Shown one piece after another: positions 24,884-32,497 of a stretch of DNA of 32,497 nucleotides. The position numbers and the translations under genes were made by a program. The DNA lies in assembly GCA_020349905.1 (NCBI GenBank), contig CP070702.1, positions 2,147,956 through 2,180,452 on the forward strand, read 5' to 3'. The notes under the pieces are model-generated. The model was not told where the DNA came from, ran no database searches, and was given only the letters and a program-made list of their open reading frames with translations. The first letter of the stretch is position 1. Each line of letters begins with the position of its first letter. Source of the stretch: Candidatus Eiseniibacteriota bacterium (GTDB taxonomy: Bacteria > Eisenbacteria > RBG-16-71-46 > JAFGJU01).

Positions 24884-24987
24884 CTGAGGCACGACCAGCG
24901 ATTTTGGGACAATTGACCGCGACTCATTTCTGAGCCGCCTTGGCCTCCTCCTGTTTCCCGCCATCTAATGTTCGTTGCGTGCCTCAG
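24884..24987. repeat. inverted repeat pair CTGAGGCACG / CGTGCCTCAG
   Basis: Perfect 10-bp arms at 24884-24893 and 24978-24987, with 84 nt between. Similarity continues outward with one mismatch (AAAA before the left arm, CTTT after the right arm). It could be the ends of a small non-autonomous element or a long-range hairpin. No flanking target-site duplication was recognised. Confidence 0.4.
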
Positions 24988-25168
24988 CTTTCGACCGATT
25001 CACCCTTTTGACGAAGCTCATTGCCGTGCTTCGCCCGGAACTCGACGTGTGTCGAGCTAGTGATCGATGCCAAAGTCCGAGCTTCGTACCTCCCAATGAG
25101 CACGATACGTGCCACGGGCAGAATGACGAAATTTCAACAAGTTAACGCGTTAGAGGTGCGCTGGATAA

Positions 25169-25194
25169 GGGGGCAAATGCCCCAATTGGGGCAT
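25169..25194. repeat. 18-bp perfect palindrome with competing third arm
   Basis: ATGCCCCAATTGGGGCAT (25177-25194) is fully self-complementary. Just upstream GGGGCA (25170-25175) can pair with TGCCCC (25178-25183), and TGCCCC can instead pair with GGGGCA (25188-25193). So one strand can fold two mutually exclusive hairpins. The dyad could be a dimeric regulator site. No T-tract follows, so it does not look like an intrinsic terminator. Confidence 0.6.
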
Positions 25195-25379
25195 AACAGG
25201 CACGGGGGCGGGTGTGGATTTCGAGGGGTACGCGGGGGACAAATGCACGGCAGAGGAGGAGCCGTGTCTCGGCCGCACGCAGCGGCCGCCGGATCAAGTT
25301 CGCTCTCACGGCCGGGGCGTTCCGGTCCCTGGTTCGAGGGCGTGCCGCGCACGCTTGCCAGCCACTCGCCAGCCAGGCC

Positions 25380-25408
25380 TTGACCGTGATGCGTCTCTGC
25401 AATATCAT
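25380..25408 (+). promoter_or_regulatory. sigma-70-type promoter for the ClC gene
   Basis: TTGACC (25380-25385) and TATCAT (25403-25408) are separated by exactly 17 bp, each matching 5 of 6 consensus bases. Transcription would start near 25415, giving a leader of about 150 nt to ATG 25564. Confidence 0.55.
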
Positions 25409-25563
25409 CCCAACAGGATAATTCAAGGCCGTAGCAGGAGACGCGCTCAGGAGGCGAGACCCGCGTCGTGAGCATCGCACCCTGCTTGCAGACCCGGCTC
25501 GAATCGCCCTCCAGTACGAGCCGGTTTCTAATTGCCGGCCAACCGAGTCACCCAAAGAGATTC

Positions 25564-27330
25564 ATGCAAGAACAACTCGTTCCCAGGACAGAAAGCTTTC
25601 CCAGGTTCCGGGCCGCACTGCGCAGTTTCGTCTCCGACGAAAACAATCTCATCATCGGCCTGTCGATCGTGATCGGAGTGTCCGTCGGCCTGGGCTCTCT
25701 GGTCTTCAGATTTCTTCTGGAAGGAGCCAAGACTCTTCTGTTCGACGGGCTGGCAGGGCCGGAGGGGACGCCGACGTACCTGCTCGTGATTCTGATTCCT
25801 GCCATAGGCGGTCTTCTGGTGGGACCCATCATCCATTTCTTTGCCAGCGAGGCAAAGGGGCACGGAGTGCCCGAGGTCATGTCAGCCGTGGCCCTGAGGG
25901 GCGGCATCATCAGGCGCCGCGTCGCAATGGCCAAGGCCGTCGCCTCCGCCATTTGCATAGGTTCAGGCGGGTCGGCAGGTAGAGAGGGGCCAATAGTGCA
26001 GATCGGCTCCGCAATCGGTTCGGGCATAGGGCAGTTCGCCAGGATGTCGACCCAGCGGCTGAGAGTCCTGGTGGGTTGTGGTTCCGCCGCGGGAATCGCC
26101 GCCGTCTTCAACGCGCCCATTGCCGGCGTCATGTTCGCGCTGGAGGTTATCCTTGGCGACTGGGGGATTAGAACGTTGAGCCCGGTGGTACTCTCGTCGG
26201 TCCTCGCTTCAGTCACGTCGAGACTGGCGGTGGGAGACAAGGTGGCCTTCAGGGTACCGGAATACCACCTGGTAAGTGCTTGGGAAATGCCCATCTATTC
26301 TCTTCTGGGGATACTGGCCGGAATCGTGGCAGTGCTTTTCATAAGAAGTCTCTACAAGATGGAGGACCTGTTCGAATCGCTCAAGGTGCCCGGATACTTG
26401 AAGCCCGCCATAGGCGGTCTTCTCGTGGGAGTTCTGGGTTTCTTCTTCCCCCAGATTTTCAGCGACGGATATCCGGCAGTGAACGCCGCCCTGACCGGAC
26501 AGCTGGGACTTCTGTTGTTGGTTGCACTTGTCTTCGCGAAGATAGGGGCAACGTCCTTCACGCTGGGCTCGGGTAACTCGGGGGGCATATTCGCACCCTC
26601 CCTTTTCATCGGAGCTATGCTCGGTGCGGCGGTAGGCAGTGTTGCCCACACTTTTCTGCCGGAGCTCACGGCCACCAGCGGGGCATACGCCCTCGTAGGG
26701 ATGGCCGCAGTCGTGGGAGGAACCACACACGCGCCCATTACTGCGATGCTCATCATCTTCGAGATGTCGAACGACTACAGCATAATCCTTCCCCTGATGC
26801 TGTGTGCAGCCATCAGCACGCTCGTCTCTTCGCAGATAAGCAAAGAGTCAATCTACACATTGAAACTTGCGAGACGGGGCATCAACCTGAAGCGTGGGGT
26901 CGAGGTCAACGTGATGGGATCCATAACTGTCGAGTCCATCATGCTTCAGAGGGTAAACACGGTTCCGGCCAGCCAGACCCTGGCCGATTTTCTCAAGTTC
27001 CTTCAGGGCACCACTGAAACCAGTTTCCCCGTCGTGGACGACTCAGGGAGACTCGTGGGTGTCCTGTCGCTCGAGCACGTGAGGGAGGTCCTGCTCAACG
27101 AATCGAGGGCCGGCCTCGAGCAGATCCTCATAGTCCAGGACATAGCTGATACAGATCCCCCCACACTCCATCCGGGTCACACTCTGAACGACGCGATGAT
27201 GAGATTCGGCAAGCGCGATTCCGACCGACTTCCGGTCGTGGACCCCGGCACCCTGGAGCTGAAGGGCATCGTCAAGCGAAGCGACGTCATAAACGCTTAC
27301 AACAAGGCCCTTCTGGCGACGGGACGGTAG
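25564..27330 (+). CDS. ClC-type chloride channel/transporter with C-terminal CBS pair
   Basis: 588 residues from ATG 25564; a GTG at 25468 would add 32 residues with no membrane character. The ClC core includes GHGVPEV (about 99), GSGGSAGREGPIVQIG (gating Glu in GREGP, about 141), FNAPIAGVMFALEV (E194-V195) and GSGNSGGIFAPSLFIGA. Two CBS domains occupy about 455-585 (SITVESIMLQ, FPVVDDSGRLVGVLS, RLPVVDPGTLELKGIV) and may sense nucleotides. The position of the proton-coupling Glu of E. coli CLC-ec1 (E203) holds Val, as in channel-type ClCs, and the first Ser of GSGIP is His. This suggests passive Cl- conduction rather than H+/Cl- exchange, which is inference. Confidence 0.92.
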   Translation: MQEQLVPRTESFPRFRAALRSFVSDENNLIIGLSIVIGVSVGLGSLVFRFLLEGAKTLLFDGLAGPEGTPTYLLVILIPAIGGLLVGPIIHFFASEAKGHGVPEVMSAVALRGGIIRRRVAMAKAVASAICIGSGGSAGREGPIVQIGSAIGSGIGQFARMSTQRLRVLVGCGSAAGIAAVFNAPIAGVMFALEVILGDWGIRTLSPVVLSSVLASVTSRLAVGDKVAFRVPEYHLVSAWEMPIYSLLGILAGIVAVLFIRSLYKMEDLFESLKVPGYLKPAIGGLLVGVLGFFFPQIFSDGYPAVNAALTGQLGLLLLVALVFAKIGATSFTLGSGNSGGIFAPSLFIGAMLGAAVGSVAHTFLPELTATSGAYALVGMAAVVGGTTHAPITAMLIIFEMSNDYSIILPLMLCAAISTLVSSQISKESIYTLKLARRGINLKRGVEVNVMGSITVESIMLQRVNTVPASQTLADFLKFLQGTTETSFPVVDDSGRLVGVLSLEHVREVLLNESRAGLEQILIVQDIADTDPPTLHPGHTLNDAMMRFGKRDSDRLPVVDPGTLELKGIVKRSDVINAYNKALLATGR

Positions 27331-27395
27331 CGAGGTCACCACCGGAGACATCTCAAGTGCCGTCGGCGGCGAAGTGTCCGTTGAGCGGCTTTCTG

Positions 27396-27424
27396 TTGAT
27401 ACAGAGTGCCACGCGCGTTAGAAT
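27396..27424 (+). promoter_or_regulatory. sigma-70-type promoter for antiporter and stress-protein genes
   Basis: TTGATA (27396-27401) and TAGAAT (27419-27424) are spaced 17 bp apart, each matching 5 of 6 consensus bases. It lies in the 189-nt gap between the ClC gene and the antiporter, with a predicted leader of about 90 nt. Confidence 0.6.
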
Positions 27425-27519
27425 CATATTCTTTGTGGAACGGTCGGGGTCTTTCCCGGCCAGCTGTGAGCCACGATACTTAGGAGGGCTCGCTGCGTCC
27501 GGCCCGCGAGGTTTTGGTG

Positions 27520-29157
27520 ATGCGTCCCGTAAACACTGCGGCGTTTATACTGGTATTGCTCCTCGCGGGGTTATTCCTTGGTGGAAACGCAGCGCTTGCG
27601 GAGGACCCGGAGGCAGTGGCCCGGCACTCGGGGACCTCCTACGCCGAAGATTCACTTCGGCGGGGTTCGCCGCCCGAGACGTCGCCCGCAGAAACGTCGC
27701 GCGCTCAGAGGTCGCACCCTCAGGCCTCGCAGGGCGATGTCTCCGGCCACGACGCCCCGCACGACGCGGCGGAACACAATGAAGCGTCGCACCCGGACGA
27801 CTCTTACCTGGGGACGCTGCTCCCCCTCTGGAGCGCTCTTCCGTTCATAGGGATACTCCTCTCGATCGCCCTGTTCCCGCTGCTGGCTCCCACGTTCTGG
27901 CATCACAATTACCCCAAGGTCTCCCTCTTCTGGGCACTCGTGTTTGCCGTTCCGTTTCTCATCGTCTTCAAAAACCTCGCGGGGTACGAGATTCTCCATA
28001 TATACCTGATTGACTACATCCCGTTCATTATTCTTCTCTGGGGGCTGTTCACGGTCTCGGGGGGCATACTGCTGCGGGGAAAGCTCCAGGGGACCCCGGC
28101 TCTCAACACGCTTCTCCTTCTCATAGGCACTGCCCTGGCATCGTGGATGGGCACCACGGGCGCGGCCATGCTTCTAATCAGGCCTCTCCTGAGGGCCAAC
28201 GCTTTCAGAAAACACAAGAGACACACGATCATCTTCTTCATCTTTCTGGTTGCCAATATCGGCGGCTCTCTAACGCCCCTCGGAGACCCGCCGCTGTTTT
28301 TGGGATTTCTTCACGGAGTGCCCTTCTTCTGGACCTTCAAGATTCTACCTCACATGCTTCTCGTTAGCGGAATCCTGCTGGCGTTGTACTTCGTTCTGGA
28401 TACGCTTTACTACCGCAGAGAGGCGCAGCCCGCAGCCCCGGAGACAACTGACAGGGGGATACGAATCGAAGGGGCCCACAATTTCCTCTTCCTCGCCGGC
28501 ATTCTGGGGGCCGTACTTCTCTCGGGCAACTGGCAGGCCGGGACTTTCACCGTACTCGGAGTCCACGTGAACATACAGAGCGAGGTCAGAGACGTTCTGA
28601 TACTGACGATGGGGCTTCTATCGCTGCTCACGACGTCGCAAGAGCTCAGGCGGGACAATCAGTTCACGTGGTTTCCCATCAAAGAGGTGGCGTATCTCTT
28701 TGCGGGGATATTCATGACCATCATCCCCATGCTTGCCATGCTGCGAGCGGGCAGCAACGGAGCGCTCGCGTTCGTGATAAATGCGGTGAACGAACCCGCG
28801 CATTACTTCTGGATAACCGGTGCGCTGTCGAGCTTTCTTGACAACGCACCCACCTATCTCACCTTCTTCAACCTGGCACTCGGCAGGCTCCAGATACCCG
28901 CCGCAAGCGTGACGGCCGTTCTCAGCGATCCCGCGGTCCACGAGGGGGGACGTCACTTCGTGACGTTCCTCAAGGCCATCTCGGCCGGCGCGGTCTTCTT
29001 CGGTGCCAACACGTATATCGGAAACGCGCCTAACTTCATGGTGCGGGCCATAGCAGAGGAGAACAAAGTCCCGATGCCCAGCTTCTTCGGTTACATGCTG
29101 TGGTCCACGGCCATACTCGTCCCCGTCTTTCTCCTCGTGACGTTGAAGTTCTTCTAA
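27520..29157 (+). CDS. NhaD-like Na+/H+ antiporter (CitMHS-type fold)
   Basis: About 545 residues from ATG 27520 (GTG 27517 and TTG 27514 are alternatives; GCGAGG lies about 9 nt upstream). A signal-like segment (TAAFILVLLLAGLFLGGNAALA) leads into a hydrophilic His/Ser/Glu-rich stretch (about residues 25-95, including HDAPHDAAEHNEASHPDD). About 11-12 membrane segments follow with family marks GSLTPLGDPPLFLGFLHGVP, SSFLDNAPTYLTFF and GANTYIGNAPNFMV. Proteins of this type exchange Na+ (or Li+) for H+, though some relatives carry organic acids. It sits between a ClC channel and a universal stress protein, fitting ion and pH homeostasis. Confidence 0.85.
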   Translation: MRPVNTAAFILVLLLAGLFLGGNAALAEDPEAVARHSGTSYAEDSLRRGSPPETSPAETSRAQRSHPQASQGDVSGHDAPHDAAEHNEASHPDDSYLGTLLPLWSALPFIGILLSIALFPLLAPTFWHHNYPKVSLFWALVFAVPFLIVFKNLAGYEILHIYLIDYIPFIILLWGLFTVSGGILLRGKLQGTPALNTLLLLIGTALASWMGTTGAAMLLIRPLLRANAFRKHKRHTIIFFIFLVANIGGSLTPLGDPPLFLGFLHGVPFFWTFKILPHMLLVSGILLALYFVLDTLYYRREAQPAAPETTDRGIRIEGAHNFLFLAGILGAVLLSGNWQAGTFTVLGVHVNIQSEVRDVLILTMGLLSLLTTSQELRRDNQFTWFPIKEVAYLFAGIFMTIIPMLAMLRAGSNGALAFVINAVNEPAHYFWITGALSSFLDNAPTYLTFFNLALGRLQIPAASVTAVLSDPAVHEGGRHFVTFLKAISAGAVFFGANTYIGNAPNFMVRAIAEENKVPMPSFFGYMLWSTAILVPVFLLVTLKFF

Positions 29158-29183
29158 CCTGCCGCAGGAGGTGGAGGTCGCCG

Positions 29184-29630
29184 ATGTTCAAGAAGATCAT
29201 GTGTCCCGTCGATTTGAGCGAGAACTCGCTTGTGGCCTTGAAGGTCGCAGCTGACCTTGCGAGAACGTTCGGGGCCGAGCTTCTCGTTCTCCACGTGAGA
29301 GAAGAGTTCATGACGAAAGAAGAGATGACGATGCTCAGGGTGAGTCCAGAGCACTTCTTGGAGGTTGAGAAGAACATAGCCACCAGCTCGAAGGAGATCA
29401 TGGCCGACGAGCTTAAGCGAACGGGGGCGCTGGACTTGCCGCATCAACTTCTACTCAGGCAGGGAAAGCCGTTCAAGGAGATCATAAGCACCGCGGAGGA
29501 GCTGGGGACGGAGTTGATCGTCATAACAACGAACGGAAGGACGGGGGTGGGGGAGAAGCTCCTCGGCTCCACGGCCGAGCACATCGTGAGACACTCCAGG
29601 GTGCCGGTGTTGACAATAAGGATAGACTAG
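29184..29630 (+). CDS. universal stress protein (UspA family)
   Basis: 148 residues from ATG 29184, picked because GGAGGT lies 5-6 nt upstream and the family start MFKKIMCPVDLSENS follows. The ATP-binding glycine motif is present (TNGRTGVGEKLLGSTAEHI), so it is of the nucleotide-binding subclass. Such proteins often accompany transporters and modulate them. It lies 26 nt after the antiporter gene and is likely co-transcribed. Its last 4 nt overlap the convergent MgtC-like gene. Confidence 0.93.
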   Translation: MFKKIMCPVDLSENSLVALKVAADLARTFGAELLVLHVREEFMTKEEMTMLRVSPEHFLEVEKNIATSSKEIMADELKRTGALDLPHQLLLRQGKPFKEIISTAEELGTELIVITTNGRTGVGEKLLGSTAEHIVRHSRVPVLTIRID

Positions 29631-30088
29631 CCGCTTCCGAAGACCCGCTTCGCCTTCCTTTCCACTCTTCCGAGCAGAGAGATAGTCACGAAGCTCAGCG
29701 CGGTGGCCGCGAAGGCCAGCAGGAAGTCTCCGAGCCCCACCGTGAGGCCTATAGCCGCGAGCAACCAGAGACCCGCCGCAGTAGTCAAACCGCGCACCGA
29801 GGCACCTTCACGAAAGATCACCCCTCCTGCCAGGAACCCGGTTCCCATCAGGGCACCCTGCACGATGCGAAGCAGGTCTGCCTGAGGAGAGGTGGCCTGT
29901 ATGCGCAGTCCCACGATGGCGAAAAGACAGGCTCCCGCGGACACGAGCATGTGCGTCCTGAGTCCTGCCGCCTTTTCGTGTCGTTCCCTTTCCCAACCGA
30001 TGGCCGCACCACAGGCGAGTGCCACCAAAAGCTTCCCCAGGGCGACCAACGTATCGGCGACATCGCCGCCAAGAATGTCCGTCTGCAT
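29627..30088 (-). CDS. MgtC/SapB-family membrane protein
   Basis: 153 residues, about five membrane segments. Family marks are LACGAAIGWERERHEKAAGL and LMGTGFLAGGVIF followed by VRGLTTAAGLWLLAAIG. It is the short form lacking the C-terminal ACT-like domain of Salmonella MgtC. Short homologs have varied or unknown roles in Mg2+ limitation and membrane energetics. GGAAGGG precedes the ATG. It lies downstream of tldE on the same strand (21-nt gap), so probably co-transcribed with the Tld genes. Confidence 0.9.
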   Translation of the reverse strand: MQTDILGGDVADTLVALGKLLVALACGAAIGWERERHEKAAGLRTHMLVSAGACLFAIVGLRIQATSPQADLLRIVQGALMGTGFLAGGVIFREGASVRGLTTAAGLWLLAAIGLTVGLGDFLLAFAATALSFVTISLLGRVERKAKRVFGSG

Positions 30089-30109
30089 TATCCCTTCCCG
30101 GTCAGGCTG

Positions 30110-31459
30110 TTACTTGCCAGGTCCCGAGATGGACATCTCGCGGACGCGGAAAGTCGGACAACGGACCGAATCGCTGAAGACCAGATCGTTGGCCACCGCA
30201 TCTACACCGGCAAGCATGTCGGGCACCGTGGAGGCAATCGAGACTCCCGACACCGGCTCCGCGAGCTCTCCGTTTCTTATCCATCGGCCCGTTGCGGCGC
30301 TCGAGTAGTCGGGCGAGGCCGGATTCATTCCGACCCACCAGCCCGACAATTTCATTACGAAGAACCCGTTCTGCGTGTTCTTGACGATCTGCTCCGGCTT
30401 CACTGTGCCCTTGTCCATGTAGTAGTTGCTGAGACCTACTCCGGGCAACCCGCGATAGCCGTCGCGCACTGCATTTCCGGTGGGGCTCGCTCCGGCGCGA
30501 ATCGCGGACGAGTAATCGTAGAGGAAGTTCTTGAGCACCCCTTTCTCGATGAGAACGAGGTTGCTCGTCGCTACGCCCTCGGCATCCACTGGTCGGCTTG
30601 CGGGTCCCCCCTGCAACCTGCCGTTATCGCGAAGGGTCACCAGCTCGGAACCAATCTTCTCCTCCTTTCGCCCCCCCAGGTAGGACATCCCCTTGTTCAC
30701 ATTGTCTCCACGCAGTGCCTGCCCCAGGCAGGCCAGAAGAGTGAAGCCCGCGTCCGGGTCGAACACGACGGGCGCCTTCTGCGTGCCCACCGGCTTGGCC
30801 CCAAGGAGGACCACCGCACGGCTGGCAGCTATTTCGCCGAGTTCCTTCGGAGACAGGAGTCGCTTGAAGTGAGTGCTCGTCCAACTGGCGTGCCCGGTTT
30901 CCATCTCGCCGTTCTTCTCGGCGACGGCCCCCACTCCCATGTTGCACGAGCTCCTGTCGTACGAGTATGAAAGCCCCTTGGTGTTGGCCACCTCCACCGT
31001 GCCCAGGAACTCAGAGTACCAGGCGCCCTCTATCCTTTTCACGGCCGGGTCGTACGCCAGGGCGCTGGCCTCCATTTCCTTCAGAAGCTCGGCTTTTCGC
31101 TTGAGTCTGATCGACTTTATTCCGGAATCGAAGACGTCCATCACGACTTTTCGGGGTTTCTCGTCGGGAAGCGTGTTGTACTGGTCCGCGGAGGCCTGAC
31201 CCGCCAGCGCCACGGCCCTCTCAACCACGCGTCCAAGTGCATCCCTGCCGAAGTCAGACGTGTAGACGAAGGACAGTTTCCCGTCCACAATCGTCCTGAT
31301 GCCTACTCCGTTCGTATCCGCTTGGCTGACCCTCTCGAGCTTCCCTTCCACGACCTCCAGCTCGAGCCTCGAGCCTCCTTGCATGTAGACCTCGGCCTCG
31401 TGGGCCCCGGCCTTTTCCAGTTCTTCCAACAACCACTTGGTCAGCCCCTGACTAGCCAT
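30110..31459 (-). CDS. tldE: TldE/PmbA metalloprotease subunit
   Basis: 449 residues, usual length. TldE (PmbA) pairs with TldD into a heterodimeric protease that degrades unfolded or modified peptides. Marks include SRLELEVVEGKLERVSQAD, NTKGLSYSYDRSS, VFDPDAGFTLLACLGQALRG and SGWWVGMNPASPDYSSAATG. It lacks the HEXXXH zinc motif, as expected of the TldE partner. GGAGGG precedes the ATG and tldD lies just upstream (22-nt gap). Confidence 0.94.
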   Translation of the reverse strand: MASQGLTKWLLEELEKAGAHEAEVYMQGGSRLELEVVEGKLERVSQADTNGVGIRTIVDGKLSFVYTSDFGRDALGRVVERAVALAGQASADQYNTLPDEKPRKVVMDVFDSGIKSIRLKRKAELLKEMEASALAYDPAVKRIEGAWYSEFLGTVEVANTKGLSYSYDRSSCNMGVGAVAEKNGEMETGHASWTSTHFKRLLSPKELGEIAASRAVVLLGAKPVGTQKAPVVFDPDAGFTLLACLGQALRGDNVNKGMSYLGGRKEEKIGSELVTLRDNGRLQGGPASRPVDAEGVATSNLVLIEKGVLKNFLYDYSSAIRAGASPTGNAVRDGYRGLPGVGLSNYYMDKGTVKPEQIVKNTQNGFFVMKLSGWWVGMNPASPDYSSAATGRWIRNGELAEPVSGVSIASTVPDMLAGVDAVANDLVFSDSVRCPTFRVREMSISGPGK

Positions 31460-31481
31460 TCTCGCCCTCCAAGCGTATCGG

Positions 31482-32483
31482 TTATTCTCTTCCGCCTATT
31501 GTTATTCGAGAGATCCTCAGTGTGGGAGCCCCACTCGTCACCGGCACCCATTGGCCCTTCCCGCACGTCCCGGGCCAATGTGCCATGTCGCTGGCGACCA
31601 TGTCTATCTTCTTCATCACGTCCGGTCCGTTACCTATCAGGGTGGCGCCCAGGATGGGAGCCTTTATCTCTCCGTTCTCGATGAGATAGCCCTCCCTTAG
31701 GCCAAACGTGAAGTTTCCGGACGCAGTATCCACTTCACCGCCACCGAGTTCCTTCGCATATATGCCCTTCTCAGTTGCCTCTATCACCTCGCCGGGTTCC
31801 AGACTGCCGGGTGCCAGAAGGGTGTTGGACATTCTGACCAGCGGATAGTACCGGTAAGACTGCCTTCTGCCGTTGCCGGTCGGTTCAACGTTGAGATACT
31901 TGGCAGTGAGAAGGTCGTTCAGGTATCCCTTGAGAACACCGTTCTCTATGAGCACGTTTCTCTTGGCCGGCACTCCCTCGTCATCGAAATTGAAGCTGCC
32001 TCTGAGATTGGCGAGCGTGCCGTCGTCGATTACCGTAACGTGCTCGCTGCCAACCTTTTCGCCGACCATGCCCGTGAACATGGAGGTTTTTCTCTTTATC
32101 CCGTCTGCCTCGAGACCGTGTCCGACCGCCTCGTGGAATATCACGCCCCCGCCGGCAGCAAGCACCACCGGCATCTCGCCCATAGGAGCCGGCTTGGAAC
32201 CGAGCATTGTCAGCGCTTGCTCCGCAGCCCTTCGCCCCGCGCCCTCCGGGGTGTTCTCCCCGAAGAACTCGAATCCGCTACGGCCGGACATGCGAATGTA
32301 TCCCGGCCTCTTCTTGCCGTTCTCTGTAGCGACAGCGTCGATCGACAGCCAGACCATCGGAAGCTCATCGGCAACGAAGACCCCCTCCGAGTTGGCGAGG
32401 TTGAAGTTATTGAGGGAATCCTCGTAGGTGTGCATCACCTGTGTAATACTGGGGTCAACTGAGCGCGCAGCGCTGTCTGCCCT
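31482..32483 (-). CDS. tldD: TldD metalloprotease, N-terminal part missing or frame-interrupted
   Basis: The visible frame covers the C-terminal two thirds of TldD, with the zinc motif HEAVGHGLEADG and NDLLTAKYLNVEPTGNGRR. TldD is normally about 460-480 residues; only about 320 follow the first usable GTG (32438). The 15 codons before it still read like TldD (RADSAARSVDPSITQ), but an in-frame TAA stands at 32484-32486, 11 nt before the window ends. So the true N-terminus must lie beyond the edge in another frame (frameshift or sequencing error), or the gene is truncated. The active-site motif is intact. Confidence 0.8.
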   Translation of the reverse strand, partial: RADSAARSVDPSITQVMHTYEDSLNNFNLANSEGVFVADELPMVWLSIDAVATENGKKRPGYIRMSGRSGFEFFGENTPEGAGRRAAEQALTMLGSKPAPMGEMPVVLAAGGGVIFHEAVGHGLEADGIKRKTSMFTGMVGEKVGSEHVTVIDDGTLANLRGSFNFDDEGVPAKRNVLIENGVLKGYLNDLLTAKYLNVEPTGNGRRQSYRYYPLVRMSNTLLAPGSLEPGEVIEATEKGIYAKELGGGEVDTASGNFTFGLREGYLIENGEIKAPILGATLIGNGPDVMKKIDMVASDMAHWPGTCGKGQWVPVTSGAPTLRISRITIGGRE

Positions 32484-32497
32484 TTAAACGATGACCA

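Larger units (their letters stand above)
24840..25563. other. 724-nt divergent non-coding region
   Basis: No supported gene: the open frames here are Pro/Arg-rich and low in family-like features. It contains an inverted repeat pair (24884-24893 with 24978-24987), an 18-bp perfect palindrome (25177-25194) with a third complementary arm, a small palindrome TAACGCGTTA (25143-25152) and a good plus-strand promoter (25380-25408). It may encode a structured RNA or hold regulatory sites for the FAD oxidoreductase and the chloride channel. Confidence 0.5.

Noticed and set aside
25480-25540. tRNA-like string (GGCTCGAATCGCCC)
   Set aside because: Resembles a T-arm only; no acceptor stem, anticodon arm or D-arm could be folded around it.
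25134-25555. Minus-strand open frames in the 724-nt intergenic region
   Set aside because: Arg/Pro/Ala-rich, no start context or family similarity, and they run across the palindrome and the ClC promoter.

Overview
The window reads as chromosomal DNA of a moderately GC-rich, respiring bacterium that builds many c-type cytochromes. It carries two very large multiheme cytochromes, a tetraheme cytochrome, System II (ResB/CcsA) cytochrome c maturation, and a complete heme pathway of the siroheme-dependent (Ahb) type known from sulfate reducers and other anaerobes. I see no rRNA, tRNA, phage, IS or CRISPR, and the phylum cannot be fixed from this sequence. An anaerobic or facultatively metal- or sulfur-respiring lineage (deltaproteobacterial or FCB/candidate-phylum type) is the best guess.

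Layout. (1) Positions 1-5210: a divergent pair of giant cytochromes. On the minus strand is a NapC/NirT-anchored cytochrome with at least 18 heme motifs, cut by the left edge. On the plus strand is a 19-heme cytochrome fused to a b-type membrane domain (CbcL-like). (2) 5274-8106, minus: a tetraheme c554-type cytochrome, resB and ccsA, apparently one operon with its own promoter. (3) 8351-12058, minus: a stand-alone receiver protein, a sigma-54 dependent NtrC-type regulator, and a histidine kinase whose periplasmic sensor region carries a CXXCH heme c motif. (4) 12086-23326, minus: hemL, ahbB, ahbA, ahbD, hemB, ahbC, cobA-hemD fusion, hemC, hemA, a Met8-like dehydrogenase/chelatase and a CcsA/HemX-like protein, listed left to right (transcribed in reverse). 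This covers every step from glutamyl-tRNA through uroporphyrinogen III and siroheme to protoheme. A 17-bp-period tandem repeat sits between ahbB and hemL. (5) 23463-24839, minus: an FAD oxidoreductase of unknown substrate. (6) 24840-25563: a 724-nt non-coding stretch with an 18-bp palindrome and a good promoter. (7) 25564-29630, plus: a ClC chloride channel with CBS domains, an NhaD-like Na+/H+ antiporter and a universal stress protein. (8) 29627-32497, minus: MgtC-like protein, TldE/PmbA, and TldD, whose upstream frame is interrupted near the right edge.

How it fits together: regions 1-4 form one functional theme, making heme, attaching it to cytochromes and using them for electron transfer. 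A heme-c-bearing sensor kinase with a sigma-54 activator is embedded between supply (heme) and demand (cytochromes). I infer a feedback or redox loop in which covalent heme in the sensor reports heme supply, maturation or periplasmic redox state. The wiring is inference; the gene content and the CXXCH motif are visible in the sequence.
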